Shown here: positions 23,520-34,747 of the stretch, in pieces
Numbering within the stretch: position 1 is the stretch's first letter
Layout: every line of letters begins with the position of its first letter
From: Impatiens glandulifera
Taxonomy: Eukaryota > Streptophyta > Magnoliopsida > Ericales > Balsaminaceae
Assembly: GCF_907164915.1 (NCBI RefSeq)
Contig: NC_061863.1
Coordinates: 4,022,340-4,086,339 of the forward strand
Length of the DNA stretch: 64,000 bases
Direction: 5' to 3'
Translations under genes and position numbers: made by a program
Notes under the pieces: generated by a model
Databases searched by the model: none
The model's input: the letters and a program-made list of their open reading frames with translations, nothing else
Told to the model about the DNA's origin: nothing

Positions 23520-26500
23520 ATGGTAAGAAGTGTTTACGGTTGCATGCTTGTGTCTATTTCGTTTTCTTAGTTTAGGTCGTTCGAATCTAAATGTGACTTT
23601 AACATCTCAGAATCAGGATTCCGATATGCAAATAGTTCCATATACTGAATCCACGACTGAAGTGAACACACTAAGGTAATTACGCGAATGTTACAATTGT
23701 TAAAATTTGACTATATTTGGATTAGGTAAGTAATCCAATTTGCTAATGATAATTTAGTGTTCAACAAAGGAAACGAAAACCCGATGCATCAGGCGCGCCC
23801 ACGACACCACTGGATATTCTGGCCAACGCGGCGAATGAAGCACTTAGTGAGAACCAGGTTCAGAAGAAAAGAAGAAGGACTCGTGACCCTGATGTCGATT
23901 TCAAGAGCAGAACCTCTCCATCGGGCCTTCATCACCTGATTAACAGGTTATCTGAAGAACAGAAGCAGGCTGTGAGGGACATAGGATTTGGTTCCCTTCT
24001 GTCACTTGGCATATCAAAATGCCCACTTCAATTCTCACGGTGCATTGTGAGTCTATTCAATCCCAGAAGGAGGAGCATCGTCCTACACAGTGGAGAGGAG
24101 ATGCAGATTGATGAAGAGGATGTTCAATGTGTATTGAACATACCCAGAGGTGAATTAGTTGTGGCAGAGTGTTTAGGAAATCACACGGACGACAAGGTGT
24201 ACAAGGACCATCTCACGGCGTGGAGAAGGAGATGGGGATTCGAGAACAGTGGAGGTCCTTCAACCTACCAAATGCCTGACAAAATTCTACAGAACACAGA
24301 AGGAGACAGTAACTTCAAGATGGACTTCGTGGTGTTTGTTGTATCCAGTTTTTTGTGGACATCCCAAAATCCACAGTGCAGGTAAACCCAAAGAACCTAG
24401 CATTAATTCTGTGATCTCATTTAGAACTTCAATATCATTTTACATGGCTTGAGTCACTACTTTTTTGTTTTCAGATTCAAAGTACTGAAATCCCTCCAGG
24501 ATGTATCTAAAATCAAAGACTACAACTGGTGCAAGTTCACGTTAGACGGGCTAGTCGACAGTGTTTATAAGTGGAAAGCAAAGAAGACATCCTATTTCCA
24601 TGGACCATTAACCTTTCTTTTGGTGAGTGTAGAAATCTATTGGCTGGAGGTTGTCCATTCATAATTTTTTGATGACTTTGAACGTAACATATATTTGTTC
24701 ATGCTAATGTATCAGTTGTGCTACTTGGACCGTGTGGTTGAGTTCAAGGTAAACAGTAAGATCTCAAGGAGTTTTCCTATTCTAGGATGCTGGGACGAGA
24801 AGAAGATGTACGAAAGGGTTGAGTATGAGGCTGCACAGGGGGGGTTTGGACATGGTAGGGTGGTTGCTCGCATAGCCATTCCGAATGAGCAACCACCGAT
24901 GCAACAAAATGTGCAGCCAACACCACCACAAACTGGAGATGACCATCCAACTGAGCATGCTCCAATTACACAAAACATGGCGTCATGTTTGAGGAAGGTT
25001 GCTGCCGCTGCCGAAGAATTGGCACAAGGGGCTAAATATCTGAATGAGATGCACCAGATAAACGCCATGGAACTTGTACAATCTGCATTTGAGCCATTGG
25101 CCACGGTGCTAAACTCCAATGCAATCCTGAGGGAAGGCTTACAGCGGAGTCTGGACCAAAACAAAAAGCAGCAGCCTAGAGGAAGTGGCATTAACCCCAA
25201 CACGGAAGCCACCACCCAAGGGAAAGGGAACACCCTTCCTACCAACAACCCTGCCAACACCAATCCAACGGCCCCATCGAACAAGAACACATTCACCCCC
25301 ACCACCGAAACGAAGACAAAAGCCAACCACCCACCAACGGCCCCATCCAACAAGAGCACACTTTCTCCCAACATTCAAAAAAATATCAACGCAGACAACC
25401 AAGCCAAATCCAACACCCATCCTCTAAACACCCTAGACCACACACAACCCACCCTCACACCAACACCCCAATCCCACAAGAACCCCCTTCCACTCAAAAC
25501 AGATACCAAAACCCCAGCCCCACCCCCTCCAATGGCACAAGCCAAAGCCAACTCCCTTCCTCCAATCAAAACCACACCCCCTCCAGTGGCACAAGCCAAA
25601 GCAAACCCCATTCCTCCACTCAAAACCACACCCCCTCTAATGGCACAAGCCAAAGCCAACCCCATTCCTCCACTCAAAACCACACCCCCTACAATGGTAC
25701 AAGCCAAACCCAAAGCAAACCCCATTCCTCCACTCAAAACACCAGCCCCTACAATGGCACAAGTCAAACCCAACCCCATTCCTCCACTCAAAACCACACC
25801 CCCTCCAATGGCACAAGCCAAAGCCAACCCCATTCCTCCACTCAAAACACCAGCCCCTCCAATGGCACAAGCCAAACCCAAAGCCAACACAATTACTCCC
25901 AAAACAGAAACCAACACGAACACCAGCGCTCCAACCACCCCAGCCTTGCCTTCTACCCAAATTATCCCAAATAAAGAGGAAGCCGGACCTTCAAAGGCCT
26001 TAAATGTTCAAAGAAAAGTCCCCCGAAATTTGAAAACTGATTGGTTAACCGATGTCATCAAAACCGAAACCAACAAAAACTCCCCTTCTTTGGCGATAGT
26101 TAAAAAGGAACCTGAAGAATGCATCTCCAGTCTACCACCGCCACTTCAAACGGCCTCTTCTTTGGAGATAGTAAAGAATGAACTGGAAGAATGCATCTCC
26201 AGTCTACCATCGCCACTTCAAACGGCCTCTTCTTTGGAGATAGTAAAGAATGAACTGGAAGAAGGCATCTCCAGTATACTACCGCCACTTCAAACTGGCT
26301 CTTCTCGTCCAAACATGCAAACCAAAGAATGGCTTAAAGCATTGGAATTGCCTCAAGCTTTGAAAACCCCATATTTCAATAAAATGTTTAGGGATGAAAA
26401 AAAACTAACAAACTTTCAGAAGATTTTCGTGGGTTTCGTATTTGCTGGAGGACTTGATCCAAGGTAATGTTTCCTGCAAATGCTTAATTATTCCTAAAAA

Positions 26501-27545
26501 ATAGGATTTGTACACCATTTTGAAACATGTTTTGCTGTTTTCATGCAGTGAAATGTTATTTATTGCGGATAACCTATGTCTACACGTGACGCGCGGGGAC
26601 ATGCTTACAATGGCTGATCAAACCTGGGTAGACAGTATGATTATTGACGTTTGGTCATACATTTTGCACGACCTTTCTAGGAAAAATGTCAAACGTCGTT
26701 ACAAGAAGATTTTCTACACAACCGTGCTCACCGTAAGTTGTACTAGCACTGTTATTTATCAATTATGTTATTCTTGTGAGACTAAAGACTGCTGTAAACA
26801 GATTTTTCGTGAAGGTGGGATAACTACGCGAGAAAAATTCAATGACAGGTTCTGTCTAGAAGGTCGGGCTTTCCAAATTTCAAAAATGGACCTCTGGGAA
26901 GTGGACCTCGTAAGTACATCTCTGGCTGTCATACCTTATAATATCATTTACCACTCAGTTCAAATCTAATCTTTTTTAATTCTATCTACAGTTGTTTTTC
27001 CCAATCATTGATGACAGACATTTCTACCTTGTTTGCTATAACTTCATACAAAGGCAATTTCAAGTAATTGATAACCGGCAGTCACCTATGCAATCGCCCT
27101 TCGAAAGAAGATATAAGAATGCACAAATCTTGGTATGACACTACAATTAAAATTTAAAATAGTTCAATTTTGGAATTCTAGTAGCACTAAAATGCATTAC
27201 ATAATGTTGTTTGTAATGATGTATCAGGATGACTACATTCAACAATATATGAACGACGTAGACCCCGTTCTTGCTAAAAAGTATGGCGGTTTGGAAAAGA
27301 TATGTCTGAAATTGCCGTGGCAGGATTCAAAGAATTACACTGACTGCGGCATTTTTTGCATGAGACACATGGAGACGTATGAAGGTGAGGTGAAGGGGTG
27401 GAAAACTGGCTTTGGAGTTAAAAGAAATGTGAGGAACCAAATAAAGACATTGAGGATGGAATACTGTTGGCGTGTCATTGGCTCGGAGCTCAACAAGGCC
27501 AGGAGCAAGGTCTACAATTCCTGCCGTAAATGGATAAGTCAATGA
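23520..27545 (+). CDS. Ulp1-like (peptidase C48) protease, copy B, intact
   Basis: Ten exons: 23520-23522 (ATG only), 23611-23675, 23758-24381, 24475-24622, 24716-26463, 26549-26732, 26802-26909, 26992-27132 and 27228-27545 make nine listed blocks plus any leader exon. All are GT-AG in consistent phase and encode 1112 aa. A basic N-terminus (KRKPD, QKKRRR) precedes the same GFGSLLSLGISKC domain as in copy A. A long Pro/Thr/Lys low-complexity linker follows, with repeats of MAQAKANPIPPLKTTPP (about 25530-25880) and three 24-residue repeats (26100-26300). The C-terminal protease has the expected H970 (DRHFYLV), D987 (VIDN), Q1039 (LPWQD) and C1047 (TDCG). Catalytic competence as a SUMO-type protease is likely from family knowledge; its role in the element is not known. 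No frame damage is seen. Confidence 0.9.
25530..25890 (+). repeat. Pro-rich minisatellite in Ulp1-like gene B
   Basis: Seven or so imperfect in-frame copies of a ~51-bp unit encoding MAQAKANPIPPLKTTPP and variants. Strand composition is strongly C-rich, which creates a long meaningless reading frame on the opposite strand. Confidence 0.85.
26100..26305 (+). repeat. 3 x 72-bp in-frame repeat in Ulp1-like gene B
   Basis: Three direct 24-codon units related to SSLEIVKNELEECISSLP, just before the protease-domain exons. The unit preserves frame. Confidence 0.85.
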
Positions 27546-28630
27546 ATTAGGAACTGTATACATATTGTGTAATTTAATTTTACAAAGAATTTTAGTTCAC
27601 ATGAGTACAATAATGTACTCATAGACAGATGGGGTAATTAAACTATTCCTATAATTGTAATGATTTATTGTTACAATAAAGAATATGTTGTGTAATTTCA
27701 ATTCTCAAAAATTGTTACTTCACATCCTCACACTAATGAACGTGTATACATGAAGTGTGTTTTTTATGAAATTTGATTTTCAAATACTTGTTCAATTATG
27801 TGTTAAATGAATAAATTAAGTGAAATAAACATGAGCCGCATAAATATTCGCTTCAAAGACCTTCTCTTCATAAAATATGTATGTGAAGCCTCGAATTTCA
27901 TGAAAGAAATATGAAGAGAATAAATATTCGCCTCTAATACATATTTTCGATTAAGCGAATACATATTCGCCTCAAATTATTGATAATGTAAAGCAACCAT
28001 CTCATCCATGAGATGCGGGATGACTTGTCATGTCACTGCACTTACCCCGACATGTAAATACTAGTTTCAACATAAAGATCAATTTCATCAGACAAATATG
28101 AGGAGAATAAATATTCGCCCGAGATACATGGTGAGGTTCAAGCGAACACATATTCGCCTCAGTTTTATGTTTCATTTTCTCAATAAAACACTAAAAGGAT
28201 ACTTAATATTAGTTCACTGGGGGCGAATAAATATTCGATTGATTTAGGTGTTTGTAATTTTTTAGAAATGAATTAGTGTGGTCATTCATTTGGTATTTCA
28301 TAAAACTTCGCATGCATACATTCGACCTTATTCTTTGTTTCAAATCCACCGTACATACAATACTATATACATATCAGATTTCACATGAAACTGGAATTCG
28401 ATAGTTGAGATGACAAAAGAACAGTGAACGGAGTATTGGCGTCCATGCTGAAACTTTTGTCCCATTGTTGAGGAGTTGAGAACTGAGGAGTTGTCGTTGG
28501 CATTGCACTTGATGGATGGAAAGGAATATCAAATTTATTTAAAAGTATGTTATTATATGAATATTAATAACACAATTATTAGTAAAGAAGGTAAGTCAGC
28601 AATTTCATACCGGAATATGTGATTCACTAG
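27546..28630. other. Convergent spacer between Ulp1-like gene B and the transposase
   Basis: Contains the 3' flanks of both genes, a TIR-like module in left-TIR orientation (about 27980-28070) and a cluster of the palindromic motif: 27955-27970 (GCGAATACATATTCGC), 28142-28157 (GCGAACACATATTCGC), 28223-28237, and half-forms at about 27835, 27915 and 28105. No gene recognised. Confidence 0.7.
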
Positions 28631-31132
28631 TTATTCTTGTTGATTTTCGTTTTCTTGAGTTCTTCTCCAGTCCACTTTCCTTCTCTTACCAGACTTTGTT
28701 GGCTTCTTAGTTTTCATTCCTTTTGCTTGAACAGGGGCACCCTCGGCAAAACGTGATAAACCAGTTGGTGGAGTTTGCATATTTATACTCTCCTGCAATT
28801 TTTTATCCACAAATGTGCACTGGCTCAGCATGATTTCTTTGACATGATTGTAAGTGTCATCTCTTTCGGCTGCCTTGGTAAATAAATGCATGGACAACCC
28901 ACACAAATCTCTGTATCTTATGTTATGAAGCTCACTCGGATCAACATTAGTACTGTCCACGATTGGATCAGTTCCAAATATTCCATCTTTGGCTGTTCTT
29001 GTCCACCTCTTCAATATCAACGCCGGAGGAATCTTCAACACGTCAATCGTTGTGAAAATCTTTAGGATGTGAGCACACAAAATCCCTCCAAATTCAAATT
29101 TACAGCAGCTACACTCGATATTCTTATCGTCATTCTTATGAACTGTAACTGTATGAGAGCATCTCCTAGTGTGGGGTGTTACCTTGTATTTTCTGTGTGT
29201 GTCGACATCCTCTAACATTTCTACACCACAATCATGCGACATAAACCATTGTTGTTCAAAGCACTTGAAGACCTCTGGGGTGTAAACTTTGCAGGCATCC
29301 TTTAAGATCAAAACTGGATAGTTAAGACTTGGTTGGCTGGTAATTGATTTGAAATCAGCCTTCAACACATCATATCTTCTTTCATCGAGTAGTCTTTCAA
29401 AGTGTTTGAAAAATTCTAAATACTTGTGTTTGTAGGAGCAGTACCGTTTCAACATACTGTTCATACTCTCACTTCTCTGTGTTGTCGTCATATCAGCACA
29501 AAACATTTGTCGTCCATACACTAATGCCCACTTTCGCCTGATGCTAAACATGCGTTTCAACCAATCGTTGTTTTCAAGCCCGTAGTTTGTCAACATTTGA
29601 TTCCAAGCTTCAACAAACTCTATCTCTTCTTCAAAATCATATATACACGAAGAAAAATCCTTAGAAAAATCTCTGAAATTATGGAACACCGAGCTAAGAT
29701 GTATGGCTGCATTTTGAAATATGTGCCAAATACAGAGACGATGATTTGTTTCGGGCCATTGAGACGCCAAGGCCTTAGCCATGGCCGCGTCTTGATCTGT
29801 AAGAATGGTTTTTGGTTTTTTCCCATGCATAGCTTTGGTGAAAGTCTCAAACAACCAATCAAAAGTGATCGCAGTTTCATCGTATAATAGAGCTGCTCCA
29901 AAAAGAATTGATTGTTTGTGATGATTGACACCTACAAAAAGCGCAACTGGACGACCTTCATTATTCTTCTTGTATGTGGTGTCAAAACTGACCACGTCTC
30001 CGAAGTATGAATAATCGGACCGCATGTTGGAATCACACCAAAAAATATTCGTTATCAAATCGTCCGCATCAAGTTGAAAAGCATTATAAAAACCAGGATC
30101 ATTGGATTGTTTTTTCTGCAAATACTCTAATACACCCCCTGTTTCCCCAAAATTACACTCTCTGGTTCTTTTCGTGCGCAGGTAATTTTTGTAATCCTCA
30201 GGAAGAAAACCTAGATTCTCCCTTCCACCGATTTGTTTAGACATTAGAGCATGTGATGACTTAGGAGGAATTCCCACGTTAGTGGCCATCTCGATATGTA
30301 AGCCTGCAACTGCAGAAATATTCCTATGGCATCTATACAGATGAGTTTTCTTTGGACTTGCAAGAGGATGACTATGATCACTAATAAAATTTACCACTTG
30401 GAACTTTCCATTGTCTGCCCTCTTTATCCTCAATTTCGCTTCACAACAGAACCGAGTCACAGAACGTCTACGTTTCACATAGACATCACGTTTGTCCTTT
30501 CCCCGTTCACCCTGTGCACTACAACAAAAAACTCTATCCAGTATTTTACCCTCCTTGTCTACATGTTTTGAACTGCGCCTTATACCAAATCCTATTAGTT
30601 TAGCGTATGCTAAGTAGAATACGTAGCCTTCTTCTTCACTCTCAAATTCTCTACCGAAAAGTGGAATTAAGTTGGATTCGATGTCCTCCAAAGGTTGGCC
30701 GTTTCCATCGAAATTCAATTGACGACGACAAGTAGCAGATTCGCTGTTCAGTTTGAACACGTGGAAATTTAGGTTCAACTAACCAGAACTTGTAGATTAT
30801 TGGAAAATGAAAACAATATAAGCGAAGAAAGCTTCACTTCAACAGTATGAAGATTGTAATATCAGGCGAATATAGTTTCGCTTCATAAGATATTATCTAA
30901 TAATATATTAGTGAAGAGATCTTCGCTTACATGTGCACTACAAAAATTGGAGAAGTTAAACAATGTTACCTTAAATCAATAATATCATTCTCGTCCATAT
31001 CATTCTCGCTGATACGTATTCCTTCCTGATAATCAAACAGAACAGAACATTTCATGTCGAGTATTCAAAAAACATAGAAAAGGTTGGGACGAAAAGTAAA
31101 GAAGGTGTAGATGACATTCAAAAACATACCAT
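28631..31132 (-). CDS. MULE transposase of the FAR1/FHY3 (FRS) type
   Basis: Three coding exons on the minus strand: 31130-31132 (ATG only), 30970-31025 and 28631-30743, giving 723 aa. The long frame has no in-frame ATG at its 5' end and meets a stop just upstream; the acceptor at 30744-30745 joins the two small upstream exons in phase. Domains: FAR1 DNA-binding WRKY-GCM1-type zinc finger (about residues 55-145; EEEGYVFYLAYAKLIGFGIR, DHSHPL), MULE transposase core with D274 (VSFDTTY), D336 (LTDQD) and E445 (TQRSES), and a SWIM zinc finger C564-C566-C576-H578. The tail is basic (KSGKRRKVDWRR). It would bind the element ends and catalyse cut-and-paste transposition. No frame damage, so it may be active; it may also act on related non-autonomous copies. 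Confidence 0.93.
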
Positions 31133-31702
31133 TTTATAATTTAGGAAGATGGATTGATATTATAATGAAGTCTCCGGCGAAGGAGAGGTCGATGGTAGAC
31201 AATGTAGTATAGCTCCGGCGAAGAAATGGTCGTACAGTAGAGAGAGAGAAGAGTACAAAGTTGTCTAGCTTAGCAGCATGGCTTGCTGCATGCAGCATTT
31301 AATGAAAAGGTGGCAGGTGTTAGGTGGCGGTGAGGTGACTTGTTAAAAAAATTATTTCATTTTAATAATTAAATGACAAAAATTATTATGAAATTAAATT
31401 AATAAATCAATCAATCAATCAGTAAGCGAAGATTTCTTCACATTATTATTTTGACAATTGTTTTACAAATATTATTTTGACAGTAGTTTTAAAAAATATT
31501 AATTATTTATCAAATTTATACTTCAAGTTATACAGTATTTCTTAATGTTTCAAGATTTAGTTAAATATAAGGCTCATCTTTTAAAAAAAAACAATTCGAA
31601 GAACAAAAAAGATAATTCTGAAATCAAATATGACATTGAATTTTCAAGAATGCAAAATATTCAAATAATTTGTAAGTAACAAATTAAACCGACATGTGTC
31701 TA
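30744..31702. other. Transposase 5' region and BRCT-gene 3' flank
   Basis: Contains the first two introns and leader of the transposase (leader upstream of 31132) and about 570 bp up to the BRCT-gene stop. Motif copies occur near 30820, 30862 and 30905 (GAAGAGATCTTCGCTT) and near 31424. Nothing else coding. Confidence 0.6.
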
Positions 31703-32873
31703 TTACAAAAACAAAGGCTGCAAATCACAAGCAGCAATGGATTCTAGCAAGCTTGTGTGAGGAACACCAAACACATCCAAATATGTCTTCAGAGGATTCT
31801 CTGCCTCAAATACCCAAACAAGTTCATTAACATCGTGCCGAGACTTGTCGTATACAACTATAGTTTTGTCGTCCTCGGGCTCGACAAATGGATTCTCCAT
31901 TTCTTTAGTTGTACCTCCTCCAGCAATTACAAACCCCATAAGATCAAGTTTGTAAGCCGGGATGAATTCCCCTGCAAATATGAAGGTGTAACTGTCGAAG
32001 AGTTTGGGCAGCTGAAAGAAAATACAAAACATTATTAGTAATCATGGACAATTGAATATCATATGGAGGAGTAAGAATAAGACAAAACTTACATTGTTCA
32101 AATACCGCATTCTGCCAGCTCTTGGACCGCCCACAGTCCCATGATTATCTCGCTGCACCTCGTATGGTTCCTCGTCCACGTAACAGTTAAATCTGATTGA
32201 TGATTTTATCCCTGTATAAAAGCAATAGGTGTTTTTAGTTTCATATATGTTAAAATGAATATTGAGTTAACAGTAAAGGGTTAAGAATAACAGAGTCTCA
32301 CAATCAATGGTAAGGACCCAACTCCCGTTCAATATGCCCTTCAATACTTTGATAGTGCGACCGCATCCACCATTAGAATCAGTGGATGCTATGACGTGGG
32401 TCACATCGTCTCTCCACCTCATTGACACCGTGGCACCACATGTGTTAGCATATTGTTGCATCAAGTGCTGTTTAAGAACAATCATAAATATTTCAGTTAA
32501 ACAGGATGAAAACTTAAACAATATGGAAAAAAAGGGAGAAATGTCACGAAGAGTACTATCTCTTCACTTGTTAATTGATTTGGGCATAAAATCCAGTCTT
32601 TGTCAAAGTTTTGGACGGATGCTGAGGCAGTTGCCTGCACGTGCATTAAAAAAAACGGTCCTTGTTAGTATGTACTAGGGTTTCATGGAAATAATATCCC
32701 AAAACATAACAATAGGTAATTTATCCTAAATAACATTGATTTACAGTGAAGGTGACATTTTGAGAGTAGGGTTTCCTAAAGATTAAAGAGACAACAACAT
32801 CACATAACATAATCTAGTGTAGTAGTTCCTTAATCCTAAATATGAAAAGTTACTATTCAGGAATACGTACCAT
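31703..32873 (-). CDS. Captured tandem-BRCT protein related to plant BRCA1/BARD1 C-terminus
   Basis: Five coding exons on the minus strand: 32871-32873 (ATG only), 32557-32634, 32302-32467, 32093-32211 and 31703-32011. All junctions are GT-AG with matching phase; the product is 224 aa. BRCT 1 (about residues 14-105) shows DWILC...LTSEE, VTHVIAST, CGRTIKVLKGILNGSWVLTIDW and VDEEPYEV. A GPRAGRMR linker follows, then BRCT 2 (about 122-224) with PKLFDSYTFIFAGEF, VIAGGG, IVVYD and LLESIAACDLQP. This is the C-terminal pair of plant BRCA1/BARD1, which binds phosphoproteins at DNA breaks, without RING or PHD parts. The Ser-Gly expected before LT-x-EE is Pro-Asn and the last BRCT Trp is replaced by Ser, so phosphopeptide binding may be altered. 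The open frame and intact splice sites argue for retention rather than simple debris. Confidence 0.85.
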
Positions 32874-33299
32874 TGTGGAGTCGTGAAGATGTGGATTCAG
32901 GTTCGGTCGACGGGGAGCCGGTTACGAATCGCCGTGAAAAGGAGGCAGGAAGAGAGAGAGATGAATCGGGCGGAAATGATTATAAAATAATCATATTATG
33001 GGGTATATATATTCATGTAACCGGGGCGAACATGTCTTCTTTCGAAAAGCGACTATTCATTCCATGTAACATGACACAGGGACCAGGGGCGAATAAGTGT
33101 TCTCTCGAGAAGCGACTATTCAATCCATTTTACATGGAACGTGGTCTAGGCGAACAAATATTCTTTTCCAGAAAAAAAATTTAAATAAATAAAAAAAGTA
33201 ATGAATTAATTGAAGCGAATATTATATCGCTGCATGTCATTTTAAATTAATTAAATTAACATTTATTAATAAACGAAAAACAAAAAATATTAAAAAAAA
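32874..33299 (-). promoter_or_regulatory. BRCT-gene leader and 63-bp subterminal repeats
   Basis: Upstream of the ATG on the minus strand is a pyrimidine-rich leader (32880-32960) with a TATA-like ATTTTATAATC near 32975. Beyond it, 33015-33165 holds about two and a half copies of a ~63-bp unit (landmark GGGGCGAA at 33023 and 33086) containing GCGAA half-sites and TTCGAAAAGCGAC. Confidence 0.55.
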
Positions 33300-34163
33300 T
33301 CTAGCCGGTAATTGAGGCGAAGATTTGTTCGGTTGCTGCATATCATCTTCAATTAATTGAATTAATATTTAATAAACGGAAATATAAAATCCATGTCATT
33401 TTGGTCTTTACATAGACGGGTAAGTGTCTTTACATGGTAGGCAAGCGGTCTTCTCATGGGTGGGTAGGGGGGTTTTACATGAGGTTTTTATTAGAATTAA
33501 TTTAAGCAAATATATCTTCGCTCATGAAGGTCTCCAGCCAATAAAATTAAAATAAATAAAAAAAGGAAAACAATAGAAAAGTAATTGAGGCGAAGATTTG
33601 TTCGGTTGCTGCATGTCATCTTCAATTAATTGAATTAATATTTCATAAACGGAAATATAAAATCCATGTCATTTTGGTCTTTACATAGACGGGTAAGTGT
33701 CTTTACATGGTAGGCAAGCGGTCTTCTCATGGGTGGGTATGGGGGTTTTACATGAGGTTTTTATTAAAATTAATTTAAGCAAATATATCTTCGCTCATGA
33801 GGGTCCCCAGCCAAAAAAAATGAAATAAAAAAAAAAAGTAGCCAAGGAATTGAAGCGAAGATTTGTTCGGTTGCTGCATGTCATCTTCAATTAATTGAAT
33901 TAATATTTAATAAATGGAAATATAAAATCCATGTCATTTTGGTCTTTACATAGACGGGTAAGTGTCTTTCCATGGCAGGCAGGCGGTCTTCTCATGGGTG
34001 GATTGAGGGGTTTATATGATGTTTTTATTAAAATTAATTGAAGCAAATATATCTTCGCTCCAGAGTGTCTCGAGGCAAAAAAAATTAAATAACAAAATTA
34101 ATTACAATTAATTAAAAAAAATATAAATTAATTGAATTAATATGTAATAAACGGAAATATAAT
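33300..34163 (-). repeat. Amplified right subterminal repeat (about 3 units of ~270 bp)
   Basis: Three direct units start near 33314, 33587 and 33852 (landmark GCGAAGATTTGTTCGGTTGC), each carrying the inverted TIR block (GGTCTTTACATAGACGGGTAAGTG...CTTCTCATGGGTGG...TTTACATGAGG). A partial fourth, shorter unit lies at 34060-34200. The left end has fewer copies, so the two subterminal regions are unequal. Confidence 0.88.
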
Positions 34164-34738
34164 TATTAAAATTAATTGAAGCAAATATATCTTCGCTCCA
34201 GAGAGTCTCGAGGCGAAAAAAAATTAAATAAAAAAATTAAATAAAAATTCCTTGAAAAAAAAAGATTGAATTAATTGAAGCGAATATTATATCGCTGCAT
34301 GTGTTTTTTAATAAATTAAATTAATATTTAATAAACGTAAATATAAATTCCCTGTCAATTCGGTCTTTACATAGACGTGTAAGTGTATTTTCATTGAAGG
34401 CAGGCGGTCTTCTCATGGGTGGGTATGGGGGGTTTACATGAGGGTCAGTGCAACGGGCGTGTAGATCTTCGCTCCCATCGCATCTCACCCTTCCCTCTGA
34501 CACGGTCCCGGAGCGAAGATATCTTATCTGTTTATCATCTGAATATTATATTATTTCCTGGCGTTAACAGGCGCTTCCGTTAACGGCGTCTGGTGTGAAC
34601 CCGGGCCTAAACCCGGATTCCGGATTCTCCCTCCCTCCGTCTCCTGCCCAGATTGATTTATTATTAAAATAATAATGCTGCAATCTGATTGGTCCGCCAC
34701 AGGGGAACACGGCAATCGGTAGCAGAAGATCTGAACTG
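34164..34738 (-). repeat. Right terminal inverted repeat of the giant MULE
   Basis: Inverted counterpart of 12563-13136. High identity between the two ends, together with the perfect target-site duplication, indicates a young insertion. Inward of this end the subterminal block is amplified (see 33300-34163). Confidence 0.93.
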
Positions 34739-34747
34739 GATGAATAG
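34739..34747. repeat. Right 9-bp target-site duplication
   Basis: GATGAATAG immediately after the right inverted repeat; identical to the left copy, with no mismatch. Confidence 0.95.

Larger units (their letters stand above)
12563..34738. mobile_element. Giant 22.2-kb Mutator-like element carrying five genes
   Basis: The ends are inverted copies: 12563 onward (CAGTTCAGATCTTCTGC) matches the complement of the bases ending at 34738, with only scattered differences for about 575 bp. The element is flanked on both sides by the 9-mer GATGAATAG, the 9-bp target-site duplication length expected of Mutator-like elements. It inserted 289 bp downstream of the PLD stop. Inside are, left to right, Ulp1-like gene A (+), a satellite array, a PMD-like gene (+), Ulp1-like gene B (+), a FAR1-type MULE transposase (-) and a tandem-BRCT gene (-). 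Plant MULEs carrying Ulp1 genes (for example the Kaonashi group) are known; the PMD-like plus BRCT cargo is what makes this one unusual. An intact transposase with intact ends suggests it could be autonomous, which is inference. Confidence 0.95.

Noticed and set aside
25375..25938. 187-codon Gly/Ala/Val-rich frame on the minus strand
   Set aside because: It is the mirror of the C-rich Pro repeats of Ulp1-like gene B, which has the supported exon structure.
28631..30778. Transposase starting at the first residue of the long frame
   Set aside because: That codon is TTG, with a stop directly upstream; the spliced model with ATG at 31132 fits phase and consensus.
32307..32678. 123-codon plus-strand frame in the BRCT gene
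   Set aside because: Shadow of the BRCT exons, crosses two introns, no domain.
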